NCBI GenBank assembly: GCA_036426205.1
Contig: CM071573.1
Location: forward strand, 45,475,664-45,539,663
Source of the DNA: Ascaphus truei
Lineage: Eukaryota; Chordata; Amphibia; Anura; Ascaphidae
Direction of reading: 5' to 3'
DNA: 64,000 bases
Under the pieces are notes generated by a model that worked only from the letters and a program-made list of their open reading frames with translations, had not been told where the DNA came from and searched no databases. This document shows positions 1 to 11,610 of this stretch, in pieces (position 1 is the stretch's first letter; every line of letters begins with the position of its first letter). The translations under genes and the position numbers were made by a program.

Positions 1-2136
1 CAGGGCCTGTATCTCGGGAAGTAGGGGGTCCCTTAAATCAAAGCGGTTCTGCTCCTGTGGCCCCCTGCTCATCTACACTAGTAATAACATCTCTGCAGCA
101 GAAACAACTCGCCAGATGAGCCCTTTACACAGGAGCGATAATCTCGGCGCTGGCTACTCGCCATTTTTGCAAATGTTGCTATAACTGGTATTCAGGGCTT
201 TCTGCATACTGTGATAGCAACGCTGTCAAAAATGGAGATTTAAAAAACCTGGCGATTTAAAAAAAAATATTTTTTATCGGAGTTTAGTGCTTGGGCCCCA
301 TAGTGTTATTTCCCTTTCATCTCTTTCTCAGCTTGAGATAAACACCTATTTCAGGGTCTCGATCGGAGTAACAGTAAAACATACGTATCATCACGTTATT
401 GGCAGATAACGCAATGTTATGCTACAATCACGTGATATTAAGCCTATGCTAATGAGCTATAGAATGCCCATTGTTTTTGCATTATAATTAGCTTTGAGCA
501 TATGCGTTAACTTTGCGGGAAATAATGTCCATTCCTACATCCTTTATGGATTTAGCCCTTAGAATGTGATTATGTTGTATCAACAGAAAGAGAGAAGACT
601 TACGCATAACACAAATGGCGATTCTCTGTGTCAGCGCCCTCTGATCCCAAGTTCCAAAGAACGTTATTATTTACTGGCTGAGAACTCAATATACTGTATG
701 AGATTTTGAATTGTAATGTTCTTTGTACTGACCTATGTACAACAAGGTTCATTCTGTTAAAAGAATCTTAGGCATGGGGGTTAGTTACTGAAGTTTCCCA
801 GGTGCAAAACTGGTGCAACCCAGTGCAAATAACAGCCCACTATCAAATAAAAGGAATCCCATTGATAAACCTGGTGCAATTCATTTGCTTTGATTTGGTC
901 CGCGTTTTGCAGTCAAGAGACATTAGTAAAAACGTATAATCTGATAGAGATGGACTGTTTGGTTGGATCCTGAAGGAGCTATTCTTCTGCTTTTTGCTCC
1001 TTACTTTCACAATCAATATGCATTGAGCATCAATGGTAAGAAAAAGGCTTTTCGTCGCAAATCAATCGATAAAGAATCAGAGAGGAACAAAGTTAGTCAG
1101 AATTGAAGAATTCTAATTTCACAAATGCAGAAGCCGGAGGTGTTGCTGTGATTGACACACCAATTTCATGTCACCCAGAATTAAAACAGGGTGACATGTT
1201 CATGATCCCGCCTAAATGAAAAGAAACAAGCTGGAATTTACAGGGTGTTTTTTTCAGGGAGGGCGGGGAGGAGTTCTGTCTAATTCCCAAATATAGTGTA
1301 GAAAAAAGAAAACTGGCGCACAGCTAAAGGAGGGGGTCAGCAAGGTGTAATTGAAGAATGATCCTTTATTAATTCATAAAACAAACGGAGGTTAGCACCC
1401 TCCTATGCGTTTCATGTACGCCAGCTGGAGCGCATTAATCACTATCTCTCTAATTCCCCAATATAACCTAATGTGGGACCTGCTTATTGGGGTTTGTCTT
1501 TGTGGGGTAGTAGATCCAAAAGATGCAGAAGATAGAAACCTCTCCTTTTTCATGGCTGATGAAATAAGAGAATAAATAAGAATGGGTTAGTAATGTTAAA
1601 GAGACAATCCTGCTTTCCAGGTTTCACTAAATGGCTGCCTTCCAGTTTCCATCAATCCTTCGATCAGTGTAACTCATCAGCTACAATGTATTCTTATATT
1701 ACTAAGGTAACATTGTCTATTGTTACAGTTTGCAGCTCAAACTGCTGGGAATATTGGCAACATTTATCACAAACAGGAAAGTGTTACAATGATCTTGCAC
1801 TGTTTGGGAGGTAGGTTAAAGCTGCTATAGAAATTAAAGGATGCTCATTATATTAAAACTCATTAAAATGGTATTATATTAAGAGATTAATTAATTTTTT
1901 AAGTATTATCTAATACTACAGAACTGATTTATTAAAACAAAAAAACACGGATATTGCATAGATAGGGCCTTTAATTTACTTCCACATTTTATGCAACATT
2001 AAGGAACAGGATGTGCATTAGTACTGAGTTATAGCATTAATTAAACAGTGATTAATCAGTGGGAATCGGTGAAGAGATGTTGCACTGGAAGAAAGAAAGG
2101 TTAAGATGAGAAAACATACAGCTGAGTATTTGTATT
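1..2136. other. Intron sequence upstream of the first visible exon
   Basis: No exon was recognised here. 340-560 resembles, in inverse orientation, sequences at 5380-5600 and 55960-56160 (TCATTGGCATACGCTTAACGCC type) and is probably an old interspersed repeat. 1310-1470 contains a reverse poly(A) hexamer and looks like part of a retroelement end. 1860-2060 is AT-rich and unique-looking. Confidence 0.4.
775..930 (+). repeat. Dispersed short repeat (GGTGCAATTC-TTTGCT family), copy 1
   Basis: Contains GGTGCAAAACTGGTGCAACC and CTGGTGCAATTCATTTGCTT, followed by GTTTTGCAG. Related blocks with the same ordered words are at 6475-6615 and 38205-38265. The class is not known to me; the family looks common in amphibian DNA. 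Confidence 0.45.
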
Positions 2137-2890
2137 TAGTGATGGGCGAATGTGGCAAAGTTCAGTCCACAAACTTTCAGACAAACTTTTCTATTCATTT
2201 GCAAACCTGCAAAAGTTAGTTTAAACCTATTGATATTTTAAAACCATGCAAAAGCACGCAATTCCCCCATACTCCCTGCTTCACAGTTTTTGCACTGCAA
2301 GGTTTTTTTCTGGGTTTGCCTCACTTTTAAAGGAACTATCCAAGCCCCATTTTTTTTATACATTTTTCTTTTAACCCAGGATTGAAGCGGGGACCCCCTG
2401 CTTTACGGAGATACGTACCTCCGTAGGGGGTGCCGGTAGCCGCTCTGGCTGAGCTAGCTGTGGTTTAAAGTTTCAAGCTCTTGTGTCACATGGTCCAATA
2501 GGAAGCCGAACCTTATGATGCCACAGTTTCCTATTGGCCCGCAGGGTGCGGGAGCTTTGATATGCCACCATTATGTGACCTCTGCTAGCCGAGCGGTAGC
2601 GGATACTGGCACCCCATAAGGAGGTAAGTATCTCCGGAAGCATGGCGTCCCCAGGGCTTAAATGAATGGCGTTCAGCTTCGGAGACCGGCTGCTTCAATC
2701 CAAAGTTAAAAAAAAGTGCTTGGATTGCCGCTTTAAGCAAATTTGTCGTCTCTTAGTAAAACTTTCACATAACAAAAATATAAAGGTGACTTTTTTCCGA
2801 ACTGAGGCAAATGTGTGAGAAGTTGAACCTGCGAGGAATCGACGTTTTTGCTGTGGATTCAAACTTTGATGAACAGTTCACACACCTCTA
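2137..2890. mobile_element. Mariner-like non-autonomous element, interrupted
   Basis: Left end TAGTGATGGGCGAATGTGGC; the right end is its inverse (read inward, TAGAGGTGTGTGAACTGTTC), both at TA dinucleotides as expected for Tc1/mariner insertions. Subterminal sequence also pairs (CAGTCCACAAACTTT against AAAGTTTGAATCCACA). No transposase is present. A second element with TTAA ends (2331-2732) sits inside it and is therefore younger. Confidence 0.65.
2331..2732. mobile_element. TTAA-flanked (Kolobok-like) MITE nested in mariner-like element
   Basis: TTAA duplicates at 2327-2330 and 2733-2736 flank 402 bp. The terminal inverted repeats read inward AGGAACTATCCAAGC and AGCGGCAATCCAAGC. Inversion continues inside: GGAGATACGTACCTCCG on the left pairs with the inverse of CGGAGATACTTACCTCC, and GGTGCCGGTAGCCGCT with the inverse of its partner. 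No coding capacity. Family assignment is by TSD and end type. Confidence 0.7.
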
Positions 2891-3690
2891 GGTGTACAAA
2901 TAAAGCAAAACATGTAACATACCTTGGGTGCAATAAAGAGATCTGAGGGGGCAATACTAATGACGGGGAAAAAAGAAGTGATAGAAGAAAGGGTATGAAT
3001 ACCTGCAGCAAGCTGTGAAGGAGCAGAGGAAGTGGACCAAGGACAAACTAAATGATCTCTGTGAGAGATGTGGTCAGTGAAGTTTAGAAAATGATGAGAG
3101 ACTCGCTCAAACGTTCAAAGTGAAAGAGCTCAGGTGTAGAGCAGATCTCAGAAGAAGTGCAGCAACGGAGGAAAAACAGAGGATAAAAGAAGAGAGGATT
3201 AAAACAAAATGATTGCCCATACCACATAGGCAAAATGGTCCATCAAGCCCAATATATAGCACTGTTGCCACTATTACCCATCACTGGAGGCTGTGGGGAA
3301 TACATTGGACAGGACCCCTTTATACAGGAGACTCACGCTGGAGATTGCATCTCAACTGTGAAAATTAAGATGAAAGACTCCATTTTATTGTTAAAATATT
3401 GATTTCAATATAGCACAGAAAAAAGAGTTATCTGGCCACAACAGACAAAAAGCACAGTCTGCCAGTTACATTACACAGGGGTGTTATTCCATTCAGAAAC
3501 CTCCACACAGCGCTGTAAGACCACTTACATTCTATACACTTTAATGAGTCTGTAATGGGAGACCAATGCTTTTAACACCAAAATACCCGGATCCTTTGAT
3601 TGAGCGAAGCAAGAGATAAAATACATTGTCATTTATTTACAGAATTAACATACACAGCTTGATTTAGAATTACAACGAAAAATACACTTA

Positions 3691-4191
3691 AGGCTGCGAA
3701 CCCGCTGCGGCCGGCGGGGCGCGTGGCCGCGGACCACCAGACCCTTGCCCGAATGGTCCCTGCCCCCGCTGCCTCCTTCAGGCAGGGCTGACTACGTACT
3801 GTGACACTTCAGCCGGCCGATGCTGCAAGATCCTAGTGATTTTCGGCGCTGACGCGTCACGTGGTACGCGAGTCAGCCAATGGGGAGGAGGGGAGGGAAG
3901 GAGCTAGATGGGAGGCGCCTTGGGCGGGGAGCAGGGAAGGAGCTGCGGGTTAAAGTGTGTGTGTGTATGTATGTGTGTATGTATGTATATATGTGTGTGT
4001 GTGTATGTGTGTGGGGGGGGTGGACGGCACCACGATCAGATCCCGCCCCCCTCCCTCCCACTCCCGCCCCCCTTCCACTCCCGCTCCCCTCCCTCCTGCT
4101 CCTGGCTCCCTACAGACCGCATATCGTGGTCTGTGTCTGTCAGCGCCCCGCCTGTTTGCAGTGTGGGCGCGCTGACTGAGGGAGCGGGGCC
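3691..4191. mobile_element. GC-rich Harbinger-like MITE (el-1)
   Basis: 501 bp flanked by TTA at 3688-3690 and 4192-4194. Inward ends are AGGCTGCGAACCCGCTGCGG and GGCCCCGCTCCCTCAGTCAG, which are related to each other and to the ends of the element at 59853-60371. A 3-bp TTA duplication is the mark of PIF/Harbinger. It carries an internal (GT)n/(GTAT)n tract and C-rich tandem sequence, and is CpG-rich against an AT-rich background. No transposase. Confidence 0.6.
3953..4019 (+). repeat. (GT)n/(GTAT)n microsatellite
   Basis: Alternating TG with interspersed TA, then a run of G. It lies inside the GC-rich element and gives rise to spurious Cys/Val-rich open frames. Confidence 0.9.
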
Positions 4192-4194
4192 TTA

Positions 4195-6890
4195 GCCTAA
4201 TAGTTACACTGTTAAGTCTGGTTACAGGATGGATCTTTCACTGCATAACAAATCTTGTTACATGATGGAACTCCTTCCCCATGGGCTGCAGGGTTTTTTA
4301 TGCACTAAACAGGCCTATACTTAACCCATGCAGCCAATCTACTCAGTGGGAATAATTCCTTAACCCTATCACAAACTTGCCACTACTTTGCAAACCTGGC
4401 AGGGGGGCTTCTCAGTCTGCTCTGGGCATGTGCCAACTGTGCACCTTGGTCGCTTAGCATATGAGGCCCGTTCCCTCTACCTGGCGCCGCTCAGTCTGGG
4501 CAGAGCAGCCATATGCTAGGGTGGCTTTGAAATTCTTTTCCTTGCTAACAAAAGGTTTAACCCTCCCATATCCTGGATCGCCCTTGAAGGTTGGAGTAGC
4601 CACTCTGTCTCTGGTGTGTTAGATGACAATCCCCATATGCCTAACATATTGGTACAATTAAAATAGGGGGACTTTAATTCATCCATTTTTTATATAACTC
4701 TATAAAAATTGCGTGACATGATTAGTTCCTGATTTTACCCGAACAGTGCTCACAGCAAATCTCACGACGCTAGGAGCGAAAGTTAGCAAAAAAGCCTCTT
4801 GCAATGCTGCTAGCTGCTGGGTTTTAAAACCATTGTTCTTTTCACACGCTGCCACAGTTATACACATAATCTTAAAAATTACTTTACTCTGAACCCCCCC
4901 TGGTTCTGGGGTTCGTGGACATATACTGGGGGACCTGAATATAATTAATTCCCCTGCCCGGTCTTACTATTCTGGTCTGTGCTGAAGCAGGGAAATGTCC
5001 GTTGCTTAACACTCCTGGAATAATAAGACACACATATACAGTTTTATCACAAAACACAGTGTTTCTGCCATGATTGGGTTGCAGAGCTGAAAATCACAAT
5101 TCCCCAATATGGCTCAGGGGCACCCAGCCGGGCCAAATACCTTTATTTACTGGCCTGGGTACCCCTTCACCATCACAGAGTCATAAGGTCTTATAGCGCT
5201 GTAAGGTATGTTATCATTTAGCACTGCTTCATAAATATTGCCCTAAGTGTTACTGTCAATTTCAATATTACTCAACATACGTCATTTTAATCCCTAGGTC
5301 TGACAAATACTAATAACCACCACAGGGATAGTCTGTATTTCTTCCTGACATTGGAGTAGATCCACAGATCCCGTTAAATGTGGGTTACTAATGTGATGAT
5401 GCCTAAATAGGTAACGTCCGTTAGTTTCCCTGAGTTTAACGGGTATCCACAGAGCTAAATATATGCAAAACCAACGTCCGTTAGTGATCTCATTGGCATA
5501 CGCTTGACGCCATGTGAAGTTAGCCCTGCCTCGCGTTAGATTCACATAACATGGCGGCAAGCCGGTCTCACCCAAAGGCGCGATACTCCCATCCCGACCC
5601 TGAATAGGTGTTTCATTAAAGTAAAAAAAGAGAAGACAGGAGAGGAAAAGAACCCTGTAAATAACAATATGATGGTTAAATCATACATACCTGTGATCTT
5701 ACACTTACCCTGGCATCAGAAGAGGAGGAAAAGCTGAAAACCAAAAACATTATTCAGCGTTGGCAGAAGTTTAAAGTGCTGAGAGGCAAAACTATAACCA
5801 ATAACATTACAAGAGAACAAATCTATAATTTTTATGATCAATAAAGATTTCTTTTCCCATACACCCTCCAATTAAAATACATAGCGTTTGGGAAAAAAAG
5901 TCATTTTTTTTCTTGGCAACCAGCATCCATTACCAATAATAAAAAGCGGGAACTTATTATTTCATATTGACATTCATGTACAGAAATACGTTTTTATTTC
6001 TACTGCAAACATATAAAATGTCTCTCTGCATTGCTACAGCATTAAAAATAGGAATTAAATGTAGAAGTTACAAGAGATGAAAATGCACCTTTTTATCCAT
6101 TTAACAGAGTTAAACTTCAACAAGTGTCTAGTGGCAAAAGTTAGGAGAACAAAGAAAAAACTCACATTTACAATATGGAATCAGAAAATCGTCCTTTATA
6201 TACTTGCATTTGGTAGTAGATATATGTCCAACATTTTAACCCCATGTCTGCTAGAGGGGATAGCAATGTATGACAAATCCTATTTGAATTATAACACACA
6301 GTAGTGCAACAATTATCAGATTGTGCGCATTACAAGTTGTCTATATTTGCCGGTCTCTTAAACAGGGCTCGACTGTCACTAGCGTAAGAAAGTAACTTCT
6401 CGCCTTAATCCACCTACTGTACAACCACTCCCAAAAGGGTCACTAACTCAAGCAGTGCTAACATAGTGCATACAGGGGCTTATTTCCTAAAGTGTGTTGG
6501 CTGCAAAACTAGAATTGCACCAGAGTATCAAAGGAAAAGTCAAATTTCTTTCTATGTGATTCCTTTTATTTTTGCCCCGAGTTTGCTCCAGATTTGCAGC
6601 CTAAGTGAATAGACGCGGAAGAGCCTTCACGCAGTGCTGCTGCTGCGTGTAATGTAGCCCCATTCTGTAGTGTGATGGTCCACAGAAAGGCCCATTGAAG
6701 TTTGTAGAATAAGGACAATAGGGGCAAATGAAGTGCATGACTTTAATGGGCGATAATGCCAGAATGGGTGCGAGGATTTGTACCGTCTCTTATTACCAAC
6801 AATATAACCGTTTGGGATTTGTTGGGCCCCTAATATTTTGTCTCTGTGTCTGAACTACCTGGAGATTCTCTCTTTCCTCTCCCACCCCAG
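4195..6890. other. Intron sequence, partly LTR-like, no exon seen
   Basis: About 4200-5290 has LTR-like composition: phased short motifs and a reverse AATAAA (CCTTTATTTACTGG) near 5140. No clear ends or target duplication were found, so this is tentative. 5290-5600 belongs to the same dispersed family as 55960-56160. 5830-6310 is AT-rich and unique-looking. Nothing that reads as a SORCS3 exon was found. Confidence 0.35.
6475..6615 (+). repeat. Dispersed short repeat, copy 2
   Basis: Shares the GGGGCTTATT-CTAAAG start, GCTGCAAAACTAGAATTGCACC and GATTTGCAGCC words with the copy at 775-930, more diverged. Confidence 0.4.
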
Positions 6891-7077
6891 GGCGACGTCC
6901 AAAGGGCAAACATTCTGGTGGACTTTGGTGACGGAATAGCTGCTTCTTATGCAAACCTCAGTGCGACAGAGGATGGCGTCAAACACACGTACCAGAAAGT
7001 GGGGATATTCAGAGTGAGGGTGCAAGTGGAAAACAGCCTGGGATCCGACAGTGCCCTCCTTTACTTACACATAACAT
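6891..7077 (+). CDS. SORCS3: SORCS3 exon, PKD domain
   Basis: This exon encodes residues 1-62 of the visible fragment plus the first base of a cysteine codon. It is a PKD (polycystic kidney disease) immunoglobulin-like fold in the ectodomain. Visible hallmarks are V-D-F-G-D-G at residues 10-15, H-T-Y at 32-34, the strand G-I-F-R-V-R-V-Q-V at 38-46 and E-N-S-L-G at 47-51. An N-glycosylation sequon N-L-S is at 22-24. The acceptor follows a long pyrimidine tract (CTCTTTCCTCTCCCACCCCAG) and the donor is GTATGT. The reading frame continues open upstream of the exon into the intron, so the start is set by the acceptor and by homology, not by a stop. Confidence 0.95.
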
Positions 7078-7411
7078 GTATGTTGCCTCCCATCCATGTT
7101 CAAATAGTTGTGTGAAAAATACTTCAGTAATGTGTTCTGTTAATTAGTGATTAACATGGAGCTCTGTCCATCAGCCAAACATTGTCTGTTTCTTAAGAAC
7201 CTCTGGCATTGAAAAGGTTAACACTATTTCCTGATTAGTAGATAACTGAGTTCATACTTTGCAGTTTATCTCCTGTGGTTGAGTAGAAACTTATGTTGGA
7301 AACTACTGAAACAGAATAATGTGCTGGAACTGCATTTAAGGAGTCATTTGGAGCAACGCAGCGCCACCTCCTGTTTACAATGAATATTTCAGTTTGTTCA
7401 TTATATTTAAG

Positions 7412-7552
7412 TAATAATCCCTGAAGAACAGGGCATTACTGGCCAATAATGCCCTGGCTGGAAGAGTTGAAGGCCCGAGGCGAAGACGAGGGACTTTAAA
7501 ACCAAGACAGGGCATTATTGGACAGTAATGCCCTGTTCTGAGGGAATTATTA
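7412..7552. repeat. Hairpin repeat (GGGCATTACTG type)
   Basis: The left arm 7412-7455 (TAATAATCCCTGAAGAACAG, then GGGCATTACTGGCCAATAAT and GCCCTG) pairs with the right arm 7508-7552 with few mismatches. About 50 bp of GC-richer loop separates them. Likely one end of a larger element (see 7412-9511). Confidence 0.75.
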
Positions 7553-7715
7553 CTATTATAGGCTAAATGTAGGCTTATTTTTTTTATTTCTTTTTACATT
7601 TTTCATAAAAAACATACACTTTGTAGTCCTATTGATATTTATCAGCATGATTGCCTACATTCTTTTGCTTTTACTGGAAGTTTATTAAAAGGAAATTGTA
7701 CATACACACAGCCCC

Positions 7716-7718
7716 CTC

Positions 7719-7757
<39 letters not shown>

Positions 7758-8000
7758 ACACCCACACACACACACACACACACACACTGCAGCCCCCTAT
7801 AATAACAAACCACACTCTGCAGTCCCCCTACACACTGCAGCCCCCCTCCTCTACACCAACAAAACACACTGCAGGCCTCCCCACCCTCTACACTCACACA
7901 CAACACACACAGCAGCCCCCCCCCCTTCATCCCACACTGCAGCCCCCTGTAAACCCACAAAACTGCAGACCCCCCACACACACACCAAAACACACTCTGT
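7716..8000 (+). repeat. (CA)n microsatellite and CA-rich degenerate tandem tract
   Basis: A pure CA run (about 7722-7786) passes into degenerate repeats of the type CACACTGCAGCCCCC, every 20-40 bases, to about 8000. The same CACTGCAG/CTGCAGCCCCC words recur at 8930-9240. Open frames here are low-complexity artefacts. Confidence 0.85.
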
Positions 8001-8017
8001 GGCCCTCCTCCACTATG

Positions 8018-8030
8018 TATGTGATATATA

Positions 8031-8080
<50 letters not shown>

Positions 8081-8186
8081 GCAAATATAGCTTTATGCTC
8101 ATCTGCATGTCTTAGGCAGGTCTGCAACCCGCCTTTCCCGCATTTTTTAATTTATATATATATAATATATATAATATATATATATG
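8018..8186 (+). repeat. (TA)n tracts
   Basis: Two long TA runs (about 8026-8080 and 8152-8186) separated by about 70 bp of mixed sequence. Confidence 0.9.
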
Positions 8187-8227
8187 TAGAGGTATCAGTA
8201 CCGTGTTAGCCGAGCTTCAATAATCAA

Positions 8228-8416
8228 AAAATAAATAGATGATACCGTTCTGTGGCTAACGAAATGCTTTTATTTGTGCGAGCTTTCGAGATACCAATGA
8301 TCTCTTCTTCCGGCGATAAGAAGAGAAGCCGGGAAGAAGAGATCAGTGTATCTCGAAAAGCTCGCACAAATAAAGCATTTCGTTAGCACCACAGAACGGT
8401 ATCATCTATTTATTTT
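8228..8416. repeat. Long hairpin repeat, 87-nt arms
   Basis: Left arm 8228-8314 and right arm 8328-8416 are near-perfect inverses around a 13-nt loop. Both contain GATACCGTTCTGTGG, CTAACGAAATGC, TTTGTGCGAGCTTTCGAGAT and GATCTCTTCTTCCGGC (or their inverse). The block upstream (8190-8227, GTATCAGTACCGTGTTAGCC) looks like part of the same family. It inserted in a (TA)n region. Confidence 0.85.
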
Positions 8417-8510
8417 ATAGTATGATATATGTATATAGTATTGTATATATAGATATAGGATTATATATGTGTTTATATTATATATATATAATATATATAT
8501 ATAATATATG

Positions 8511-8665
8511 CAGTGTTCGACAAACCTATACATTTGCTCGCCCCCTGGCGATTGGATTTAATCAGTGGCGAGCTCTCTATTGGCCCAAGCAGCATTAGTT
8601 GGTACTAGGTGGCGAGTAGATTTTTTGTGTGGCGAGTAGATTTTTTGGTGATTTGTCAACAACTG
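8511..8665. mobile_element. Small hAT-like MITE
   Basis: 155 bp. Inward ends CAGTGTTCGACAAACC and CAGTTGTTGACAAATCACC. Flanking 8-mers AATATATG and TATATATG differ at one base, fitting an 8-bp hAT duplication, although the AT-rich surroundings make this weak. Contains a short internal direct repeat (GGCGAGTAGATTTTTT twice). Confidence 0.55.
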
Positions 8666-8876
8666 TATATATGTATATACTATATATATATATATATATA
8701 AATGTGTATATATTATATATATATATATGTGTATGTATGTATAGTATATATGTGTATTGTATGTATATGTATATATGTGTGTTATATATATAATGTGTTT
8801 ATGATGTGTGTATGATATATATATATGGTATATATATATATGATATATATCTATATATATATATATATATATATTA

Positions 8877-8918
<42 letters not shown>

Positions 8919-8922
8919 CAAC
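8665..8922 (+). repeat. (TA)n/(TG)n and (CA)n compound microsatellite
   Basis: Alternating TA, TGTA and TATG tracts end in a CA run at about 8901-8918. Confidence 0.9.
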
Positions 8923-9245
8923 AAAACAGACTGCTGCCCCCCTCTCTATCAACAAACACCACACCAGCAGCACCCCTCTAATCCCCCCCGTAAAGCCACA
9001 CACTGCAGACACACACACCAACAAAATATCGGCAGCCCTCTCCACCACAAAACACACACAGTCAGCCCCCCCCTCTACACTCACAAAACACACACACAGC
9101 AGACACACACCAACAAAACAGACTGCTGCTCCCTCTACATCCACAAAAACACACCAACAGAAGACACACACACACACACACACCAATAAAACACTCTGCT
9201 GGCCCCCTTTACACCCACAAAACACACACCAGAAACACAAACCTT
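8920..9245 (+). repeat. CA-rich degenerate tandem array
   Basis: Words such as CACCAACAAAACA, GACTGCTGC and CCCTCTACA recur at irregular 20-60 base spacing, with short pure CA runs. Related to the tract at 7790-8000. Confidence 0.7.
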
Positions 9246-10643
9246 TCCCCCCACTCTCCTGTGCAGAGCTCTCTGCAAGCAGGGTGGGGGAGGAGTCAGT
9301 GCCTTGCTGCTGCCTCCTGTCCAATCACCTCCCCTGTCTGAGTGCTGATCTCAATCTTTGTTAATGAGAACTGAAAACTGATTGGCTGAAAAACTTGGCA
9401 AGGTGCCAAAATGCTAGGCCATTACTGATTGGTTAAAATTCCGGGCATTATCCAATCAGAGAGCATGGATTTCAATAATGCCCAGAATTTAACAGCTTTA
9501 GCCTATAATATACAATATCCTATGTGTTCATGGCTATATTAATCTTCACACTGCAGGGATCTATTTTGCTGGACTATTTATACCCAGTCGTTAAGTTGAC
9601 ACCCTGGGCATGTAGGAGCTTTTGAAATACTCTGCTTTGCAATAATGTCCGTAAGATAATGCAATCCTTTCCATGGGATGGCTTTAACTCCTGCCCTAAT
9701 CACTAACCACATATGGATCTCCATCTTTAGGGATTCCTTCCATAGATATAGCATTTATATCTATTTTTATTACTATACTAAAATGATTAATAAAATTTAT
9801 TTTAACTGTTAATATTCAGCAGTACTCTTGAGCTTATTATATGATAAATCTGGTCTGCAGTGCGCCATAATTAGGGACCTTTCCTAGTGTACTTTGTCTA
9901 GACAACAAAGTACACCCATCTTTGATCTATTCTACCCACTCCCAGGCGGCACGCAGCTACCCACACCTGGGGTTTGAGCGAGGTTCCTGTCTACTTTTCA
10001 TTTTTCTAGACTCCAATGATTATTCTGTTATTCAAAGTATAGCAGCCAACTGATATTTATCAGTACTTTTGTTCCATAAATACCTTGCAACGTACCATGT
10101 AAAGTGCAGCGGCCGGGAGACATGAATACGTGATGCGGGATATCGGGCCCGATCTTGTGGTAACTTCCATGGCAGTTACTGCATCGCGGCTCCATGGCTC
10201 CCTTCCGGCATGTTCTGCACTAAACATCACATTGGTCTAGACTGCAATTCCTCCCTTTTTCAGTAGAGGGCGATGGTGTTACATGAAAATGCTTTCTGAT
10301 TTCAACACTTTTGAAACGTTATATAAACTCATATTTTACATCTAAACAAAGCAGAAACTGCAATAACATGTAGTAAAAGCGGCACTGAGATATAAAAACG
10401 GCGTTCACCCTGATATATGCCACCGAAAGGCCCACATCTCCATTTCTTTACATTATATTATAGACTGTAATACTGTCCCTTGAAGTCCCCAATTCTTCAT
10501 TAGCTGATTAACACGTCAGTATATTTGGATACATTACATCTGATGACGCGATAAAGTAGCACATGGCTTTTGGTATTATTGATGATAATGGGACCCTCTG
10601 ATTACGAAGCACCCCACACAGTGATTGTCTTCTCTTTCCATAG

Positions 10644-10777
10644 GCCCCCTGGAACATATACACCTGGTGCTGCCTTTTGTAACCACAAAGAATAAGGAGG
10701 TGAACGCTTCGGTAGTTCTGTGGCCTAGTCACGTGGGAACCCTTACATACGTCTGGTGGCTTGGAAATAACACCGAG
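10644..10777 (+). CDS. SORCS3: SORCS3 exon, second PKD-like domain, first part
   Basis: The split codon T|GC restores the cysteine at residue 63. The exon then gives residues 64-107. It starts P-L-E-H-I-H-L and includes the core V-G-T-L-T-Y-V-W-W-L-G at 93-103, typical of the second PKD-like module of SorCS proteins. Two N-glycosylation sequons are visible, N-A-S at 83-85 and N-N-T at 104-106. The acceptor is TTCTCTTTCCATAG and the donor is GTGCGT. The exon ends on a codon boundary. Confidence 0.95.
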
Positions 10778-11029
10778 GTGCGTTCAGTTTCCTTTTTACT
10801 GATTTGGGTTTGGCCATATTTCCTATAATAGTTTTATGCAATTTGATAAAATTCCGTAGGTCCTTTAATTCCGTCATAATTGTTGATATTCCCTTATATA
10901 TGGCACATACAGGTGTAGTGACGGTCACTGCCCCCAGCACTGCGTACAAACAGGCAAAAGTCTGCAGCACTGGGGGGTGTTTAGTAAGCAGTGCCATATT
11001 AATAAGACAGCCCATGTTCTGTTACAGTA

Positions 11030-11285
11030 TGTTATGGTTCTGGTATGTTCTGGGTCTGGTACAGTATGTTCTGGTATAGTATGTTCTGGGTCTGGTATAG
11101 AAAGTTCTGGTTTTGGTACAGTATGTCCTGGTACAGTATATTCTGGATCTGGTACAGTATGTTCTGGGTCTGGTACAGTATGTTCTTGTTCTGGTACAGT
11201 ATGTTCTGGGTTTGGTATAGTATGGTCTGCTTCTGTTACAGTATGTTCTGGTGCAGTATATTCTGGTTCTGGTACAGTATGTTCA
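11030..11285 (+). repeat. Minisatellite, GGTACAGTATGTTCTGGGTCT type
   Basis: About a dozen units of 17-24 bp built on GGTACAGTATGTTCTGG with variable CT/TG endings, between two SORCS3 exons. It is open in more than one forward frame only because the unit lacks stops. Confidence 0.9.
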
Positions 11286-11610
11286 CAGTTTTCTCATCTC
11301 TAGTCATAATTTAAATGTTTTCCAGTTTATTTGTTTATAAAAAATGTACTAGGAATAAAAACAGTTTTGAGTAACCGCTCATTTTCACGTATATCCGGTG
11401 TATAGAATACTGTGATGTAACATTATTTATTAGACTTACAGACATGTTTAATGAGAGAAGCAGCGACTCAGGTAAATTGTTCTAGAAGTGCTCAGAGAAT
11501 CAGGTAACTTGTCCAGGAAGTATTTGAAAGTTGGACCGGAAAGGTGTACTTTGCTTCTGGACTCGAAGGATAGCCAACCAAGTTCAATTAACATATCACA
11601 ATGGTGGTTA

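Larger units (their letters stand above)
7412..9511. mobile_element. Possible compound element bounded by inverted repeats
   Basis: TATTATAGGCTAAA at 7554-7567 has a perfect 14-nt inverse at 9497-9510. The left end carries the GGGCATTA/TAATGCCC hairpin, and the right end (about 9440-9485) carries a second GGGCATTATCC...AATAATGCCC hairpin. The interior is almost all microsatellite, CA-rich tandem sequence and smaller insertions. This could be one element with an expanded core or two related ones; the ends are not proven. Confidence 0.4.

Noticed and set aside
1..6890. A further upstream SORCS3 exon
   Set aside because: Several places with GAAGAAGT or GAGGAGG were checked as possible exon ends before the PKD exon, but none had an open frame resembling the family and an acceptor upstream.
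11030..11314. Ser/Gly/Cys-rich and Trp/Tyr/Phe-rich open frames
   Set aside because: Both are translations of the GGTACAGTATGTTCTGG minisatellite.
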